Shown here: positions 16,665 to 25,944 of the stretch, in pieces
Numbering within the stretch: the first letter of the stretch is position 1
How the letters are laid out: each line of letters starts with the position of its first letter
Origin: CAVQBJ01 sp963724405
Lineage (GTDB): Bacteria > Actinomycetota > Thermoleophilia > Solirubrobacterales > Solirubrobacteraceae
Assembly (NCBI GenBank): GCA_963724405.1
Contig: CAVRUQ010000012.1
Coordinates: 558,001 to 622,000, forward strand
Length of the DNA stretch: 64,000 nucleotides
Direction: 5' to 3'
The notes under the pieces: model-generated
What the model was told of the DNA's origin: nothing
Database searches by the model: none
The model's input: only the letters and a program-made list of their open reading frames with translations
Position numbers and translations under genes: made by a program

Positions 16665-18119
16665 ATGTCGCTCGTCGGACCCCCGCCAGCGTCGCTGAAC
16701 CCGGTCGACGTCATTCTCAACGACATTCGCCTCGAGCGAGGTGCGACGGTGCCGTTCCCGCCGGGGCCGACGAACTTCAGCATGGCGCGCACGAACCGCA
16801 TGGTCAATGACCCAATGCCGATGCTCGTCGAGGCCTATCAGCGCTATGGCCCGGTGTTCACGATGCGGATCCTGCACCAGAACAGCGTGTTCATGATCGG
16901 CCCGGAGGCGAACCACTACGTGCTCGTCTCGCACGCGAGCAACTTCAGCTGGCGCGACGGGCACTTCCGCGAGCTCATCCCCTTCATGGGCGACGGCCTG
17001 CTCACGATCGACGGCGACTTCCATCGCCGCTCGCGCCAGATCATGCTGCCCGCGTTCCATCACAAGCAGATCGCCAACTCGATCAACGTGATCCTCGAGG
17101 AGAGCGAGCGGGCGCTCGCTCTCTGGCACATCGACGCCGGCCTCGATCTGTACGACTGGACGCGCCGGCTCGCGCTGCGGGTGGCGATGCGGGCGATCTT
17201 CGGTCTCGACCCCGACGGTGAGGTGGCGCGCGAGCTCGATGCCGCCCGTCTGTTCACCGAGGCGCTGGAGTACTTCTCCAAGCCGGTGCTGCTGCGCGTC
17301 GCGCGCGGGCCGGGCACCCCGTATGCGAAGACGCTGCGGGCCCGCCGGCAGCTGGACCGTCTCGTCTACGACGAGATCGCGCGGCGCCGGAGCACCGGCG
17401 AGCGCGGACTGGACGTGCTCAGCCTGCTCCTCGACGCCGCGGACGAGGACGGCAACACGCTCGACGACGTGCACGTCCGCGACGAGGTGATGACCCTCCT
17501 GTTCGCCGGGCACGACACGACCACCTCGACCGTCGCCTTCATGTTCTACGAGCTGGCGCGCAACCCGGAGCTCGTCGCTCCGCTCGTCGCCGAGCAGGAT
17601 CGAGTGCTCGGCGATCGCCCGCTCACCGCCGCCGACCTCGGCGGCAGCGCGCTTCCCGAGCTGGAGATGGTGCTCGACGAGACCCTGCGCAAGTACCCCC
17701 CCGCCTGGATCGGCCCGCGCCGGGCTCGGGACAACTTCGAGTTCGCCGGGTACGCGGTCCCCGGCGGAGTGCCGGTCGCGTACTCCTCGTGGGCGAGCCA
17801 TCACCTGCCCGATGTGTTCGCCGAGCCCGACGCCTTCCGCCCCGAGCGCTTCACCGCCGAGGCGAAGGCGGCCCTCCCGAAGGGCGCCTACGTTCCCTTC
17901 GGCGGCGGCTCACGCACATGCATCGGGATGCGCTTCGGCCAGCTGGAGATCCGCGCGATCGCCTCGCTCATCCTGCGCCGCTACACGCTCGCGCTGGAGG
18001 ATGACTTCACCCTGCGCATCCGCCAGATGCCAACGATCGGACCGGCCCACGGCCTGCCGATCCTGATGCGCGCGCGCCACCGCGTGCCATCGGCCCCGCC
18101 GGCGCGCGCGGCCGCCTGA
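16665..18119 (+). CDS. cytochrome P450
   Basis: This 484-residue soluble P450 has all class landmarks: AGHDTT in the I helix (near residue 280), the ETLR ExxR motif (near 338) and the haem loop PFGGGSRTCIG with the ligand Cys near 419. It inserts oxygen into a substrate that cannot be predicted from sequence. The architecture resembles CYP102/CYP110-like bacterial enzymes without a fused reductase. No ferredoxin or reductase gene adjoins, so redox partners must come from elsewhere. ATG 16665 lies 211 bp after the tRNA gene. The gene ends convergently with the propeller protein; a long hairpin (18158-18208) lies between them. Confidence 0.95.
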   Translation: MSLVGPPPASLNPVDVILNDIRLERGATVPFPPGPTNFSMARTNRMVNDPMPMLVEAYQRYGPVFTMRILHQNSVFMIGPEANHYVLVSHASNFSWRDGHFRELIPFMGDGLLTIDGDFHRRSRQIMLPAFHHKQIANSINVILEESERALALWHIDAGLDLYDWTRRLALRVAMRAIFGLDPDGEVARELDAARLFTEALEYFSKPVLLRVARGPGTPYAKTLRARRQLDRLVYDEIARRRSTGERGLDVLSLLLDAADEDGNTLDDVHVRDEVMTLLFAGHDTTTSTVAFMFYELARNPELVAPLVAEQDRVLGDRPLTAADLGGSALPELEMVLDETLRKYPPAWIGPRRARDNFEFAGYAVPGGVPVAYSSWASHHLPDVFAEPDAFRPERFTAEAKAALPKGAYVPFGGGSRTCIGMRFGQLEIRAIASLILRRYTLALEDDFTLRIRQMPTIGPAHGLPILMRARHRVPSAPPARAAA

Positions 18120-18157
18120 TCGCGCACCCCGCCGACGTTCATCCGCGAGCCGCGCGG

Positions 18158-18208
18158 GGAAGTTTGGTCGATCTTCTTCCACCACGAGAGAAGATCGACC
18201 AAAGTTCC
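18158..18208. repeat. dispersed hairpin element, copy A
   Basis: Twenty-nt arms (GGAAGTTTGGTCGATCTTCT and its near-perfect complement, one mismatch) enclose an 11-nt loop. It lies between two convergent genes. Copies B and C have the same arm and loop lengths. Confidence 0.8.
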
Positions 18209-18216
18209 GGTCCGGG

Positions 18217-18289
18217 GCCCGCCGCGCCCCCGACCCACCCGGAGCCCACCGCGCCCCCGACCCACCCGGAACCCACCGCCCCGCGACCC
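18217..18289. repeat. 27-bp tandem repeat, about 2.7 units
   Basis: Units GCCCGCCGCGCCCCCGACCC... at 18217-18243 and 18244-18270 differ at one base, followed by a partial, diverged third. The array directly adjoins hairpin copy A and ends near the stop of the propeller gene. Confidence 0.7.
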
Positions 18290-18299
18290 GCGCCGGCCG

Positions 18300-20495
18300 T
18301 CAGTGCCCGCGCCGCGGCGGCGCCACCGTGAGGGCGGGCGAGCCGGCGCCCGCCCGCACACCGTCGCCCGGCCAGCTCGCGACGACGCGGCCGCCCGCGC
18401 CGGCCGTCACGTTTGCCGTGAACGCGCCGCCGGCGCCTACGGCCACGCCGCGCGCGCGCCAGGCGAGCGAGCCGGCCGGGCGCCAGGCGAGCTCGACCTG
18501 CTCGCCGCCGACCGAGCCGACGAGCCGCCCCGAGACGGTGACGGTGCGCAGTCCGCGGGTGGCGCGGGCCGGGCGCAGGAGGATCGAGGTCGGCGTGCCG
18601 ACGCTCCCGCCGGCGGGGGTGGCGAACAGCTCGTCGTCGCCGGCGAGGGCGTAGCCGCCGGCGCCGGCACCGCCCGGCACGACCTGCGCGAGCGCCTCGG
18701 GCGCGACGAGCTCGGGCTGCCAGGTGCGCCCGCCGTCGGCCGTGTGCAGGACCCAGCCGCCGCCCCCGGCGCCGGGAAGGCCGGAGAGCCGGACGAAGCC
18801 GTCGCCGAGGGTGTTGAAGGCAAGGCTCTGCCCGGCGTTCGTCCCGAGTCCGGGCAGCTCGGCCCATGAGCGGCCCGCGTTGCGTGTCACCCACAGACGG
18901 TGCTGCGCGTCGAGCAGGTACCCGGCGGCCCCGCCGGAGAGCAGGTCGACGTCAAGGATGCTCGTGCGCCGCTGCGGCAACCGCAGCGCCGTCCAACCCG
19001 AGCCACCGGTCAGCGAGCGCAGCAGCGTGTGCGTCCCCCACGCCACGATCGCCCCGCCCCCGGCCGCGGCGACGCGATCGAGCGACCCGGCCCCCGACGG
19101 AAGGCCGACCGGCGCGAACGTCGAGCCGCCGTCGGTCGAGAGCCGCATCCCGACCGGTCCGACGAGCAACAGTCGGGTCGCGGCGGGGGCGTACAGCGTC
19201 GCCGGCGCGCCGCCACCCGGCGCGAGCGCGATCCAGCCGGCGCCCGCGTTGGGGGTCTTGAACAACCCGCCGGCGCCGTCGAGCGCGTAGCCCACCGCCG
19301 CGCTCGGGAACGAGACCGCCGCGACCGTCGACGCCGTCGGTACGTTGATCGCGTTCCAGCTCGCTCCGCCGTCGGTGCTGCGCTGCAGCGAACCGGCGTC
19401 GCCGGCCACGTAGGTTCCGGTCGGCCCGCTCGAGAGTCCGAGCAGCGGCCCGGCGAGCCGTTCGCCGACCGGGCTGAACGTGAGGCCGTCGTCGTCCGAC
19501 ACGAGCGTGCGCCCCCGCGCGCCGACCGCGACGGCGCGGAGCCCCGCGTACGCGAAGTCGGTGGCGTTCACCTGCTCGCCACCGCCGATCGCCTGGGCCG
19601 TGAACGCCAGCCCCCCGTCGGTCGTGCGCACGATCGCGCTCTGGCCGGCGCCATTGTTGCTGGTCGCGAGGCAGAGCGTCGTCGTCGCGCAGCGCACCCC
19701 CGTGAACGCCGTGCTTGCACCGAGCGTCGCGAGCGACCGCGACGTCCACGTCTGGCCGCCATCGATCGTCGTGTAGAACGCGCCCGCGCCGACGGCGTAA
19801 CCGACCTGGGGGCTCGGGAAGTCGACGTCGGTCACGGGCACGGCGAGCACCCGCTTGAACGTCACGCCGTCGTTGGCCGTCTCGTACAGCCCCTGGCCGC
19901 CGCCCACGAACCCGGTGTCGGGCGAGGTGAAGAACGCCGCCGCCGGGCCGGGCACCGCACCGCTGCGGCTGAAGGTCTGCCCGCCGTCGGCGGTGCGCAG
20001 GACCGTGCCGTCCTGCAGCACGACGTACCCGATCGATGAATTGGGAAAGGAAAGCGCCGCCACCGGGGACGGACAACCGGCATCGCCGCTGTCGAACGGC
20101 AATCGAGTGAAGCTCGTCCCGCCGTCGTCCGAGCGCCGGGCGTCGCAGCCGCCCGCGACGATCACCGTGTCGGCGCCGATGACGCGCACGACGCCGAGGG
20201 ACGCCGCGGTGCCGGTGTGCAGCCCGGTCCAGGTCAGGCCGCCATCGCCGCTGACGAGCGCGGTGCCGTGCGGTCCGACGGCGTACCCGCGACCGCCCGC
20301 GAACGCAACCGCGTTCAGATCGGCGCCCTGCGGCTGGGGACTGCTCCACGACCAGCCCGAGTCGGTCGTCACGACGTTGGCAGCGAGGGTGGCGCCCGCC
20401 ACCGCGGCGAGCGCCACCCCGATCATCGACGCGACACACACGAACCGTGCGCGCACTCGCCGCGTCGCGAACCTCAGCGTCCCTGCCTCCCACAT
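18300..20495 (-). CDS. secreted Ycf48/BNR-type beta-propeller protein
   Basis: A protein of about 731 residues with an N-terminal signal or anchor (ASMIGVALAAVAGATLAA) and many repeats of an Asp-box-like motif S-x-D-G-G-x-x-W/F (SGDGGLTW, TIDGGQTW, STDGGASW, TADGGRTW), each followed by a YAVG-type strand. This is the layout of Ycf48/HCF136-like and sialidase-like propellers. The last ~110 residues form an Ig-like domain starting SILLRPARATRG. Cell-surface binding or assembly is likely; no sialidase active site is evident. ATG 20495 is preceded by GAAGGGAG; the in-frame GTG 20510 is less likely. The upstream gap contains an inverted repeat GTTCAC...GTGAAC. Confidence 0.8.
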   Translation of the reverse strand: MWEAGTLRFATRRVRARFVCVASMIGVALAAVAGATLAANVVTTDSGWSWSSPQPQGADLNAVAFAGGRGYAVGPHGTALVSGDGGLTWTGLHTGTAASLGVVRVIGADTVIVAGGCDARRSDDGGTSFTRLPFDSGDAGCPSPVAALSFPNSSIGYVVLQDGTVLRTADGGQTFSRSGAVPGPAAAFFTSPDTGFVGGGQGLYETANDGVTFKRVLAVPVTDVDFPSPQVGYAVGAGAFYTTIDGGQTWTSRSLATLGASTAFTGVRCATTTLCLATSNNGAGQSAIVRTTDGGLAFTAQAIGGGEQVNATDFAYAGLRAVAVGARGRTLVSDDDGLTFSPVGERLAGPLLGLSSGPTGTYVAGDAGSLQRSTDGGASWNAINVPTASTVAAVSFPSAAVGYALDGAGGLFKTPNAGAGWIALAPGGGAPATLYAPAATRLLLVGPVGMRLSTDGGSTFAPVGLPSGAGSLDRVAAAGGGAIVAWGTHTLLRSLTGGSGWTALRLPQRRTSILDVDLLSGGAAGYLLDAQHRLWVTRNAGRSWAELPGLGTNAGQSLAFNTLGDGFVRLSGLPGAGGGGWVLHTADGGRTWQPELVAPEALAQVVPGGAGAGGYALAGDDELFATPAGGSVGTPTSILLRPARATRGLRTVTVSGRLVGSVGGEQVELAWRPAGSLAWRARGVAVGAGGAFTANVTAGAGGRVVASWPGDGVRAGAGSPALTVAPPRRGH

Positions 20496-20624
20496 GACGA
20501 CTCCCTTCACATGTGTCTGTTCACCATCCCTGACGGAACGCTCAAACGGAGTGAACGGTGAGAAGTTGCGCGCGCCGTGTCACACCCCGACCGACGGGCT
20601 CGCACGCACTATCTTCGGGGAGCG

Positions 20625-21317
20625 ATGTCGCTGACCGATCAGACCCTTCTCGTCCTCTGCGCGCTGCTCGTGCTCGAGCTCGCCCTGTTGCGACGCGGCC
20701 AGCGACGCCTGTTCTGGGCCGCGGCCCATGCCACCCGCTCGCGGCTCGGAGCCTACGTGCTCGCCGCGCCCGGCACCGCGCTGCACGAGGCGGCGCACTA
20801 CCTCGCCTGCGTCGCGCTCGGCGTTCCGATCACGGGTCGGGTGCGCCTGTTCTGGCCGGTGCGCACGCCCGCCGGCGACGTCGTGCTCGGATCGGTGCCG
20901 CACGCGCGCACGACCGCTGCGCGCCAGGCGCTCATCTCGATCGCGCCGCTGCTCGTCGTGCCGGCGCTCCTGACGATCGCGACGGCGCTCCTGCTCGCAC
21001 CCCACGGCCTCACCGAGCTGCCGAACGCGATCACCGAGGTCCCCTGGTGGCGCGCCGCGCTGTGGATCTACCTGTCGCTGTCCTGCGCCCAGGCGGTGTT
21101 CCCGTCCAGCGGCGACCGGATCGGCGTCGCCGGTGGGGCGTGCCTGTGCGCGCTGCTCGCCGCCGTCGTCGGATGCATCCTCGCCCTCGATTCCGCCCAC
21201 GGGCTGCTCGAGGTGCTCGCCGCGATCGATGGCGTGCTCGCCCTCCCGGCGGCGGCGGCCGCGATCTCGATGGTCGCGCTCGGACTCCTGCGGGCGGCGG
21301 CGCCGGCGCGGCTGTAG
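20625..21317 (+). CDS. membrane protein with HExxH motif (M50-like peptidase candidate)
   Basis: A 230-residue membrane protein with about six hydrophobic helices. The second hydrophobic part contains HEAAH (H54, E55, H58) in GTALHEAAHYLA, matching the zinc-binding motif of site-2-protease-like M50 peptidases. A second metal ligand (the NxxPxxxLDG element of classical M50) is not obvious, so activity is uncertain. It could be a proteolytically dead homologue. ATG 20625 is used. It is divergent from the propeller gene and 34 bp upstream of the next gene, which it may be co-transcribed with. Confidence 0.65.
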   Translation: MSLTDQTLLVLCALLVLELALLRRGQRRLFWAAAHATRSRLGAYVLAAPGTALHEAAHYLACVALGVPITGRVRLFWPVRTPAGDVVLGSVPHARTTAARQALISIAPLLVVPALLTIATALLLAPHGLTELPNAITEVPWWRAALWIYLSLSCAQAVFPSSGDRIGVAGGACLCALLAAVVGCILALDSAHGLLEVLAAIDGVLALPAAAAAISMVALGLLRAAAPARL

Positions 21318-21351
21318 ACGCCGCTCGCCGGGCGGGCCTAGACTGGGCGAG

Positions 21352-21783
21352 ATGCCCGCCGACCTGCCTGCGAGCGCGCGCGAGCTCGTCCAGTCCGATG
21401 CGCTCGCCCATCTGGTCACGATCAACCCGGACGGCGGCGCGCAGGTGACCTGCGTGTGGGTGGGCCTCGACGGTGACGAGATCGTCGCCGCGCACCTCAA
21501 CCCCCACCAGCTCAAGCTGCGCAACCTGCGCCGCGATCCGCACGTGGTGCTCTCGCTCGAGGGTCGCGGGAGCAATCCGCTCGGGATGCAGGACTACCTC
21601 GTCATCCATGGGACCGCGCGGTTGGAGGAGGGCGGGGCTCCCGAGCTGCTCCAGCGCCTCGCCCACGTCTACGTCGGCCCTGACGCGGTCTTCCCGCCGA
21701 TGCCCGACCCGCCGCCCGGGGTGATCACCCGCATCACCGTCGAGAGCTGGCACGGACACGGCCCGTGGAGCGAGGGCCTGTAG
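21352..21783 (+). CDS. PPOX-class (F420/FMN) oxidoreductase
   Basis: A 143-residue split-barrel flavoprotein. It has the N-terminal pattern ALAHLVTINPDGGAQVTCVWVG, then LKLRNLRRDPHVVLSLE and LVIHGTARLEEGG, typical of the PPOX/pyridoxamine-oxidase-like family of actinobacteria. Many such proteins use coenzyme F420 to reduce small molecules, and the NPHQLKLRNLRRDP segment fits that group. The substrate is unknown. ATG 21352 is 34 bp after the membrane peptidase-like gene. It converges on the ABC transporter operon. Confidence 0.85.
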   Translation: MPADLPASARELVQSDALAHLVTINPDGGAQVTCVWVGLDGDEIVAAHLNPHQLKLRNLRRDPHVVLSLEGRGSNPLGMQDYLVIHGTARLEEGGAPELLQRLAHVYVGPDAVFPPMPDPPPGVITRITVESWHGHGPWSEGL

Positions 21784-21810
21784 GTCCTCGCTCCGCAGGC
21801 GGCACGCGGG

Positions 21811-22788
21811 TCAGGCGAGCCCGTTCGCCTTCAGGAACTGCGACGCGACGGCGCTCGGCGCGAGCTTGTCGTTCGTCACCGCCGCGTTCATCTTCTGGAC
21901 CGCCGGGAGCGTCAGCAGCGCGCTCACGGCGTTCAGCGTGCTCGCGAACCCGGGGCCCTCGGCCGCGAGCACGCGCTGGCTGACCACGGGGGCGACGTTC
22001 TGGAAGCCGAACACGCCCTTCGGATCGGCGAGCAGCACGTACTTGCCGCTCTGGAGCTGACCGTCGGTGGTGAACACGTCCGCCACCTGCACCTGGCCGC
22101 TGTCGAGCGCGTTGTAGTTGAGGCCGATCGCCAGCGGTACGAAGGTCGGATTGACGCCGTAGACCTTCTTCAGGCCGATGAGCCCCTCGTACCGGGTGGC
22201 GAACTCGGGCGCTCCGGCGAGCTTGACCGAGGTGCCGAGCTTCGCGAGGTCGAAGTTGCTGTGCAGCGAGTGCGCCGTCGCGTACGCGGGCGTCGTGGCG
22301 AGCACATCGGAGTCCGAGAAGGGGGTCGGCAACAGCAACGTGAAGCCGTGCTTCTGCACGTACGCCTTCGCCTGCGTGTATGCCTCCGCCGCGCTTGTCG
22401 GCTGGGTCGTCTGGCCCGCGACGGCGGTCAGCAGCGTGCCGGTGTACTCCGGGTACATGTCGATCTGACCCGACTGCAGCGCCTTGTACGTGATCTCCGA
22501 GGAGCCGATGTTGTCCTTCAGGGTCACCTTGTAGCCCTTCGCCTGCAGCGCCTGCGCGTAGAGCGCGCCGAGGATGTTCTCCTCGGTGAAGTTCTTGTCG
22601 CCGATGACGACCGGCGGCTTGCCGGCGCCGGGGCCGGTGGCGGCCGCGGCCGCGGCCGAGGAGGCCGTGCTCGCCGATGAGCTCGACGTGCTCGATGAGG
22701 AGCTCGAGCTGCCACACGCCGCGAGCAGCAGCGCCGCGCCGATCGGTACGAGCGCACCGAGAGCCCTTCCCCTGAAGTTGTGTCGCAT
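21811..22788 (-). CDS. glycine betaine/choline-type ABC transporter, substrate-binding lipoprotein
   Basis: A 325-residue lipoprotein. Its signal peptide ends in the lipobox LAAC, followed by a Ser-rich linker. The mature part begins VVIGDKNFTEENILGALYAQ and contains IDMYPEYTGTL and VADVFTTDGQL, hallmarks of the OpuCC/OsmF/ProX (QAT) binding proteins for quaternary amines. It captures glycine betaine, choline or related osmolytes outside the membrane and delivers them to the two permeases upstream. ATG 22788 follows GAGGAGG. It is the last gene of the four-gene operon, 72 bp after the second permease. Confidence 0.92.
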   Translation of the reverse strand: MRHNFRGRALGALVPIGAALLLAACGSSSSSSSTSSSSASTASSAAAAAATGPGAGKPPVVIGDKNFTEENILGALYAQALQAKGYKVTLKDNIGSSEITYKALQSGQIDMYPEYTGTLLTAVAGQTTQPTSAAEAYTQAKAYVQKHGFTLLLPTPFSDSDVLATTPAYATAHSLHSNFDLAKLGTSVKLAGAPEFATRYEGLIGLKKVYGVNPTFVPLAIGLNYNALDSGQVQVADVFTTDGQLQSGKYVLLADPKGVFGFQNVAPVVSQRVLAAEGPGFASTLNAVSALLTLPAVQKMNAAVTNDKLAPSAVASQFLKANGLA

Positions 22789-22860
22789 GTGATCCTCCTC
22801 GTGTGTGTTCGGTTCCCTGATGGGTAAGGCCGGGCGGCCCGCATCGCCGCGCGCGGTCGG

Positions 22861-23589
22861 TCAGCCGGCGGCGGATCCGGTGAGCGCGACATCGCCGTGG
22901 GCGGCGGCGAGCTCGGTCTCGATCTTCAGGCCGCGCGGCGTGATCGCCCGCTGGGCGAGACCGACGACGAGGTCGACCCCGAGCGCAAGCGCGGCCACGC
23001 AGATCGCCGCGCCGACGACGCCGGACAGGTGGTAGCTCGCCTCGTTGGTGATGATCGCCCCGAGTCCGCCGTTGTAGCCGGCGAGCGAGGCGATCGTCGC
23101 GGTCGCCACGACGTACACGGCCGCCGTGCGGATGCCGGCGAAGATGAGTGGCAGCGCGAGCGGGAGCTCGACGTGGCGCAGGACCTCCAGCCCGGTCATC
23201 CCCATCCCCCGCGCCGCGTCGACGAGGTCGGGGTCGACGCCGTCGACCCCCGCGTAGGCGTTCGTCACGATGACCGGGACCGCGAGCACGATCAGCGCGA
23301 TCTCGGTGACGCCGAGGCCGAGGCCGACGATCGCGTCGCCGATGGCGAGGATCGCCAGGCTCGGCAGCGCCCGTCCGATGTTCGAGACGTTGATGGCCAC
23401 GAACGAGAAGCGGTGGATGTGCCCCAGTCCGATCCCGACGACGAGCCCGATCGGCAGGGCGATGGCGAGGCCGATCCCGCTGATCCACAGCGTCTGGAGC
23501 GTGTAGTGCAGGAGCGTCGGCGCGTTCGGGTCGCCCGCGACGGGACCGTTCTGGCCGATGAACTTGAACGCGTCGATGAACGTCTGCAC
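22861..23589 (-). CDS. osmoprotectant ABC transporter permease 2
   Basis: A permease of about 242 residues with about five to six transmembrane helices and the BPD_transp_1 loop DAARGMGMTGLEVLRHVELPLALP (the EAA motif that contacts the ATPase). It resembles OpuCB/OpuCD/YehW proteins for betaine uptake. The GTG at 23589 is preceded by TAGGGAG and sits 8 bp after the first permease. It pairs with that permease as a heterodimer. Confidence 0.9.
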   Translation of the reverse strand: MQTFIDAFKFIGQNGPVAGDPNAPTLLHYTLQTLWISGIGLAIALPIGLVVGIGLGHIHRFSFVAINVSNIGRALPSLAILAIGDAIVGLGLGVTEIALIVLAVPVIVTNAYAGVDGVDPDLVDAARGMGMTGLEVLRHVELPLALPLIFAGIRTAAVYVVATATIASLAGYNGGLGAIITNEASYHLSGVVGAAICVAALALGVDLVVGLAQRAITPRGLKIETELAAAHGDVALTGSAAG

Positions 23590-23597
23590 GTGGCTCC

Positions 23598-24338
23598 CTA
23601 CGTCGCCCGGGCCCGCGCCCACGGGGTGAGCAGACGCTGCAGCCCGACGAGCAGCAGATCGGCGACGATCGCCAGTGCGACCGCGAGCCCCCCGGCGGCG
23701 ATGAGCTCCGTCTTGAACACGTTCTCCTGGATGGCGGCGAAGATCGGCGCCCCGAGCCCCTCGTTGCAGATGTATGCGGCGACGGTGGCGAGCGCGATCA
23801 CCGTCACCGTCGCGGTCCGCAGGCCGGCGATGATCGCGGGCAGCGCGAGCGGGAGCTCGACGCGCCACAGCGACTGCCCGGCGGTCATCCCCATTCCCTG
23901 CGCCGCCTCGCGCACGTCGGCGGGCACGTCTCGCAGGCCGGTGGTGATGTTGCGAAACAGGATCAGCAGCGTGTAGGAGACGAGCGCGACCTCGGCGGTG
24001 CGGACGCTCAGGCCGAGGCCGTGTACGGGCGTGAGCAGCTCGAACAGGGCGAGCGAGGGGATCGTGAAGAGGATCCCGGCGAACGTGGCCACCGGTCGCT
24101 CCAGCCATCGGTAGCGGTAGGCGGCGAGCGCGAGCACGAGCGAGATGGCGAAGCCGATGCCGACCGCGACCACCGACAGCACGATGTGCTGGCGCAGGGC
24201 GGGCCAGAGCACGCCGCTCCAGTTGCTCGTCACCCAGCTCGGGCAGAAGAGGTGGTTCTCGCTCACGCACGAGTAGCTCTTGGCGCTGCCGCCGCCGAAG
24301 TTGGGGATCACCGGCGTGGCCGCGAGGATCGCGGTCAC
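23598..24338 (-). CDS. osmoprotectant ABC transporter permease 1
   Basis: A 246-residue permease with an N-terminal extracytoplasmic stretch containing two Cys (YSCVSENHLFC) before the first helix, and about six helices overall. The EAA loop is EAAQGMGMTAGQSLWRVELP. GTG 24338 overlaps the ATPase stop as GTGA, indicating translational coupling. The family is OpuC/Yeh-type betaine importers. Confidence 0.9.
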   Translation of the reverse strand: MTAILAATPVIPNFGGGSAKSYSCVSENHLFCPSWVTSNWSGVLWPALRQHIVLSVVAVGIGFAISLVLALAAYRYRWLERPVATFAGILFTIPSLALFELLTPVHGLGLSVRTAEVALVSYTLLILFRNITTGLRDVPADVREAAQGMGMTAGQSLWRVELPLALPAIIAGLRTATVTVIALATVAAYICNEGLGAPIFAAIQENVFKTELIAAGGLAVALAIVADLLLVGLQRLLTPWARARAT

Positions 24339-25381
24339 GGCGTCGTCCGCTCTCGGTGCGGGGCGATCTGGCCGCCGTCGGCGAACAGCCCGGCAACGAG
24401 CTCGAGCGTGACGAGTCCGGCCACGCGCTGCTCGCCGTCGACCGCGGTGAGCGGGGCGCCGCCGTTGATCAGCATCAGGGACAAGGCGTCGCGCACGCTC
24501 GTGCCGAGCGGAACCCGGTGGCTGTTCGGCCGCGCCCCGTTGGGCTGGACGAGCCGCAGGTCGGCGAGCGTCGCGAGCGCAAGGCGCTTCAGCGCGCGAT
24601 CGCTGCCGACGAACTGCGCGACGAAGTCGTCGGCCGGCATCGTGAGCAGCTCCTCGGGCGTCGCGTACTGCGCGAGGACGCCGCCCTCGCGCAGGATCGC
24701 GATGCGGTCGCCCATCTTGATCGCCTCGTCGATGTCGTGGGTGACGAACACGACGGTCTTGCGAACCCGCTCCTGGAGTCGCAGGAACTCGTCCTGCAGG
24801 CGCTCGCGGTTGATCGGGTCGATCGCGCCGAAGGGCTCGTCCATCAGCATGAGCGGCGGATCGGCGGCGAGCGCGCGGGCGACGCCGACGCGCTGGCGCT
24901 GACCGCCCGACAGCTGCGCCGGATAGCGGCCGCGCATCTCGTCCGGGTCGAGCCCGATCAGCTCGAGCAGCTCGTCCACGCGGCGGGCGACGCGCGCCCT
25001 GTCCCACCCGAGCAGGTGCGGAACGGTGCCGATGTTCTCGCCGATCGTCTGGTGGGGGAACAGCCCGATCTGCTGGATGACGTAGCCGATCTGGCGCCGC
25101 AGCTCGTCGGGCTTGCGCGCAAGCACGCTGCGCCCGTCGAGCAGGATGTCGCCGCTCGTCAGCGAGATCATCCGGTTGATGAGCCGCATCGCCGTCGTCT
25201 TGCCCGAGCCGGAGGGGCCGACGAGCACGCACACCTCGCCCGCGGGAACCTCGAGGCTCAGATCGTCGATGGCCGGCGCGCGCTGACCCGGGTAGCGCTT
25301 CGTGACGTGACGAAGCTCGAGCGAAGCCGCGGGCGCGAACGCCGGCGGCCCCTCGAGTTGGGCGGTGTCTGACTCGGTCAC
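24335..25381 (-). CDS. osmoprotectant ABC transporter ATPase (OpuCA/ProV type)
   Basis: A 348-residue ATPase with Walker A GPSGSGKTT, Q-loop QQIGLFPHQT, signature LSGGQRQR, Walker B LMLMDEP and H-loop THD. The C-terminal ~90 residues correspond to a partial CBS region (RVPLGTSVRDALSLML, LTAVDGEQRVAGLVTLELVA) that senses ionic strength in related transporters. It powers betaine/choline-type uptake. The start is GTG 25381, with no strong ribosome site visible. This is the first gene of the operon ATPase-permease-permease-binding protein; the promoter should lie in the 48 bp before the GNAT gene or further upstream. Confidence 0.93.
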   Translation of the reverse strand: MTESDTAQLEGPPAFAPAASLELRHVTKRYPGQRAPAIDDLSLEVPAGEVCVLVGPSGSGKTTAMRLINRMISLTSGDILLDGRSVLARKPDELRRQIGYVIQQIGLFPHQTIGENIGTVPHLLGWDRARVARRVDELLELIGLDPDEMRGRYPAQLSGGQRQRVGVARALAADPPLMLMDEPFGAIDPINRERLQDEFLRLQERVRKTVVFVTHDIDEAIKMGDRIAILREGGVLAQYATPEELLTMPADDFVAQFVGSDRALKRLALATLADLRLVQPNGARPNSHRVPLGTSVRDALSLMLINGGAPLTAVDGEQRVAGLVTLELVAGLFADGGQIAPHRERTTP

Positions 25382-25429
25382 GGAGAGGTCCTGCCGGGAC
25401 GGCTTCCAATCCTATAGAAGTGGATCGAA

Positions 25430-25915
25430 TTATCCGGTTTTTGGGGGCGGGCCAAGCCGCTTCTCGCCCCAGAAGCTCGCCAGCGGGTTCCCGTTGTAGT
25501 CGGCGATCGCACGGTAGCCGCTGTCGAGGTACAGCACGTGAGCGTGGGGCTGCTCGGGTCCGGTGTCGAGGCGCACGACGTCGTAGCCGAGCTCGCGGGC
25601 GGCGTCCTCGAGCGCCCCGAGGAGCGCGCGCGCCACGCCGCGTCCGCGAGCCTCGGGCACGACGTACATGCGCTTGATCTCGGCCCGGCCGTCGGAGAGG
25701 CCCTTGACGCCGCCGCCGCACACCGGCACGTCGTCCTCGTACCCGACGAGGAACGCGCCCGCCGGCGGCCGGAAGTCCTCGGGGCCCGCACTCGGGGTCC
25801 CCGGCACATCGATGCGCCCGTAGAGCGGCTCCAGCTCGTCGATCATCGCCGTCACGAGACGCTGCGCGACGGGCTCCTCGGCCGACACGCGTCGGAAGCT
25901 CAGCACGCGGCCCAT
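25430..25915 (-). CDS. GNAT family N-acetyltransferase
   Basis: A 161-residue acetyltransferase. The acetyl-CoA loop is PEARGRGVARALLGALE (R-x-x-G-x-A type), preceded by strand AEIKRMYVV and followed by VLYLDSGYRAIADYNGNP, which is typical of a common actinobacterial GNAT group. It transfers an acetyl group to an unknown amine. ATG 25915 is the clear start. It lies upstream of and in the same direction as the ABC operon, separated by 48 bp. Confidence 0.9.
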   Translation of the reverse strand: MGRVLSFRRVSAEEPVAQRLVTAMIDELEPLYGRIDVPGTPSAGPEDFRPPAGAFLVGYEDDVPVCGGGVKGLSDGRAEIKRMYVVPEARGRGVARALLGALEDAARELGYDVVRLDTGPEQPHAHVLYLDSGYRAIADYNGNPLASFWGEKRLGPPPKTG

Positions 25916-25944
25916 GCTAGGCCGAGCGGTCGATGCCCGGTCGA

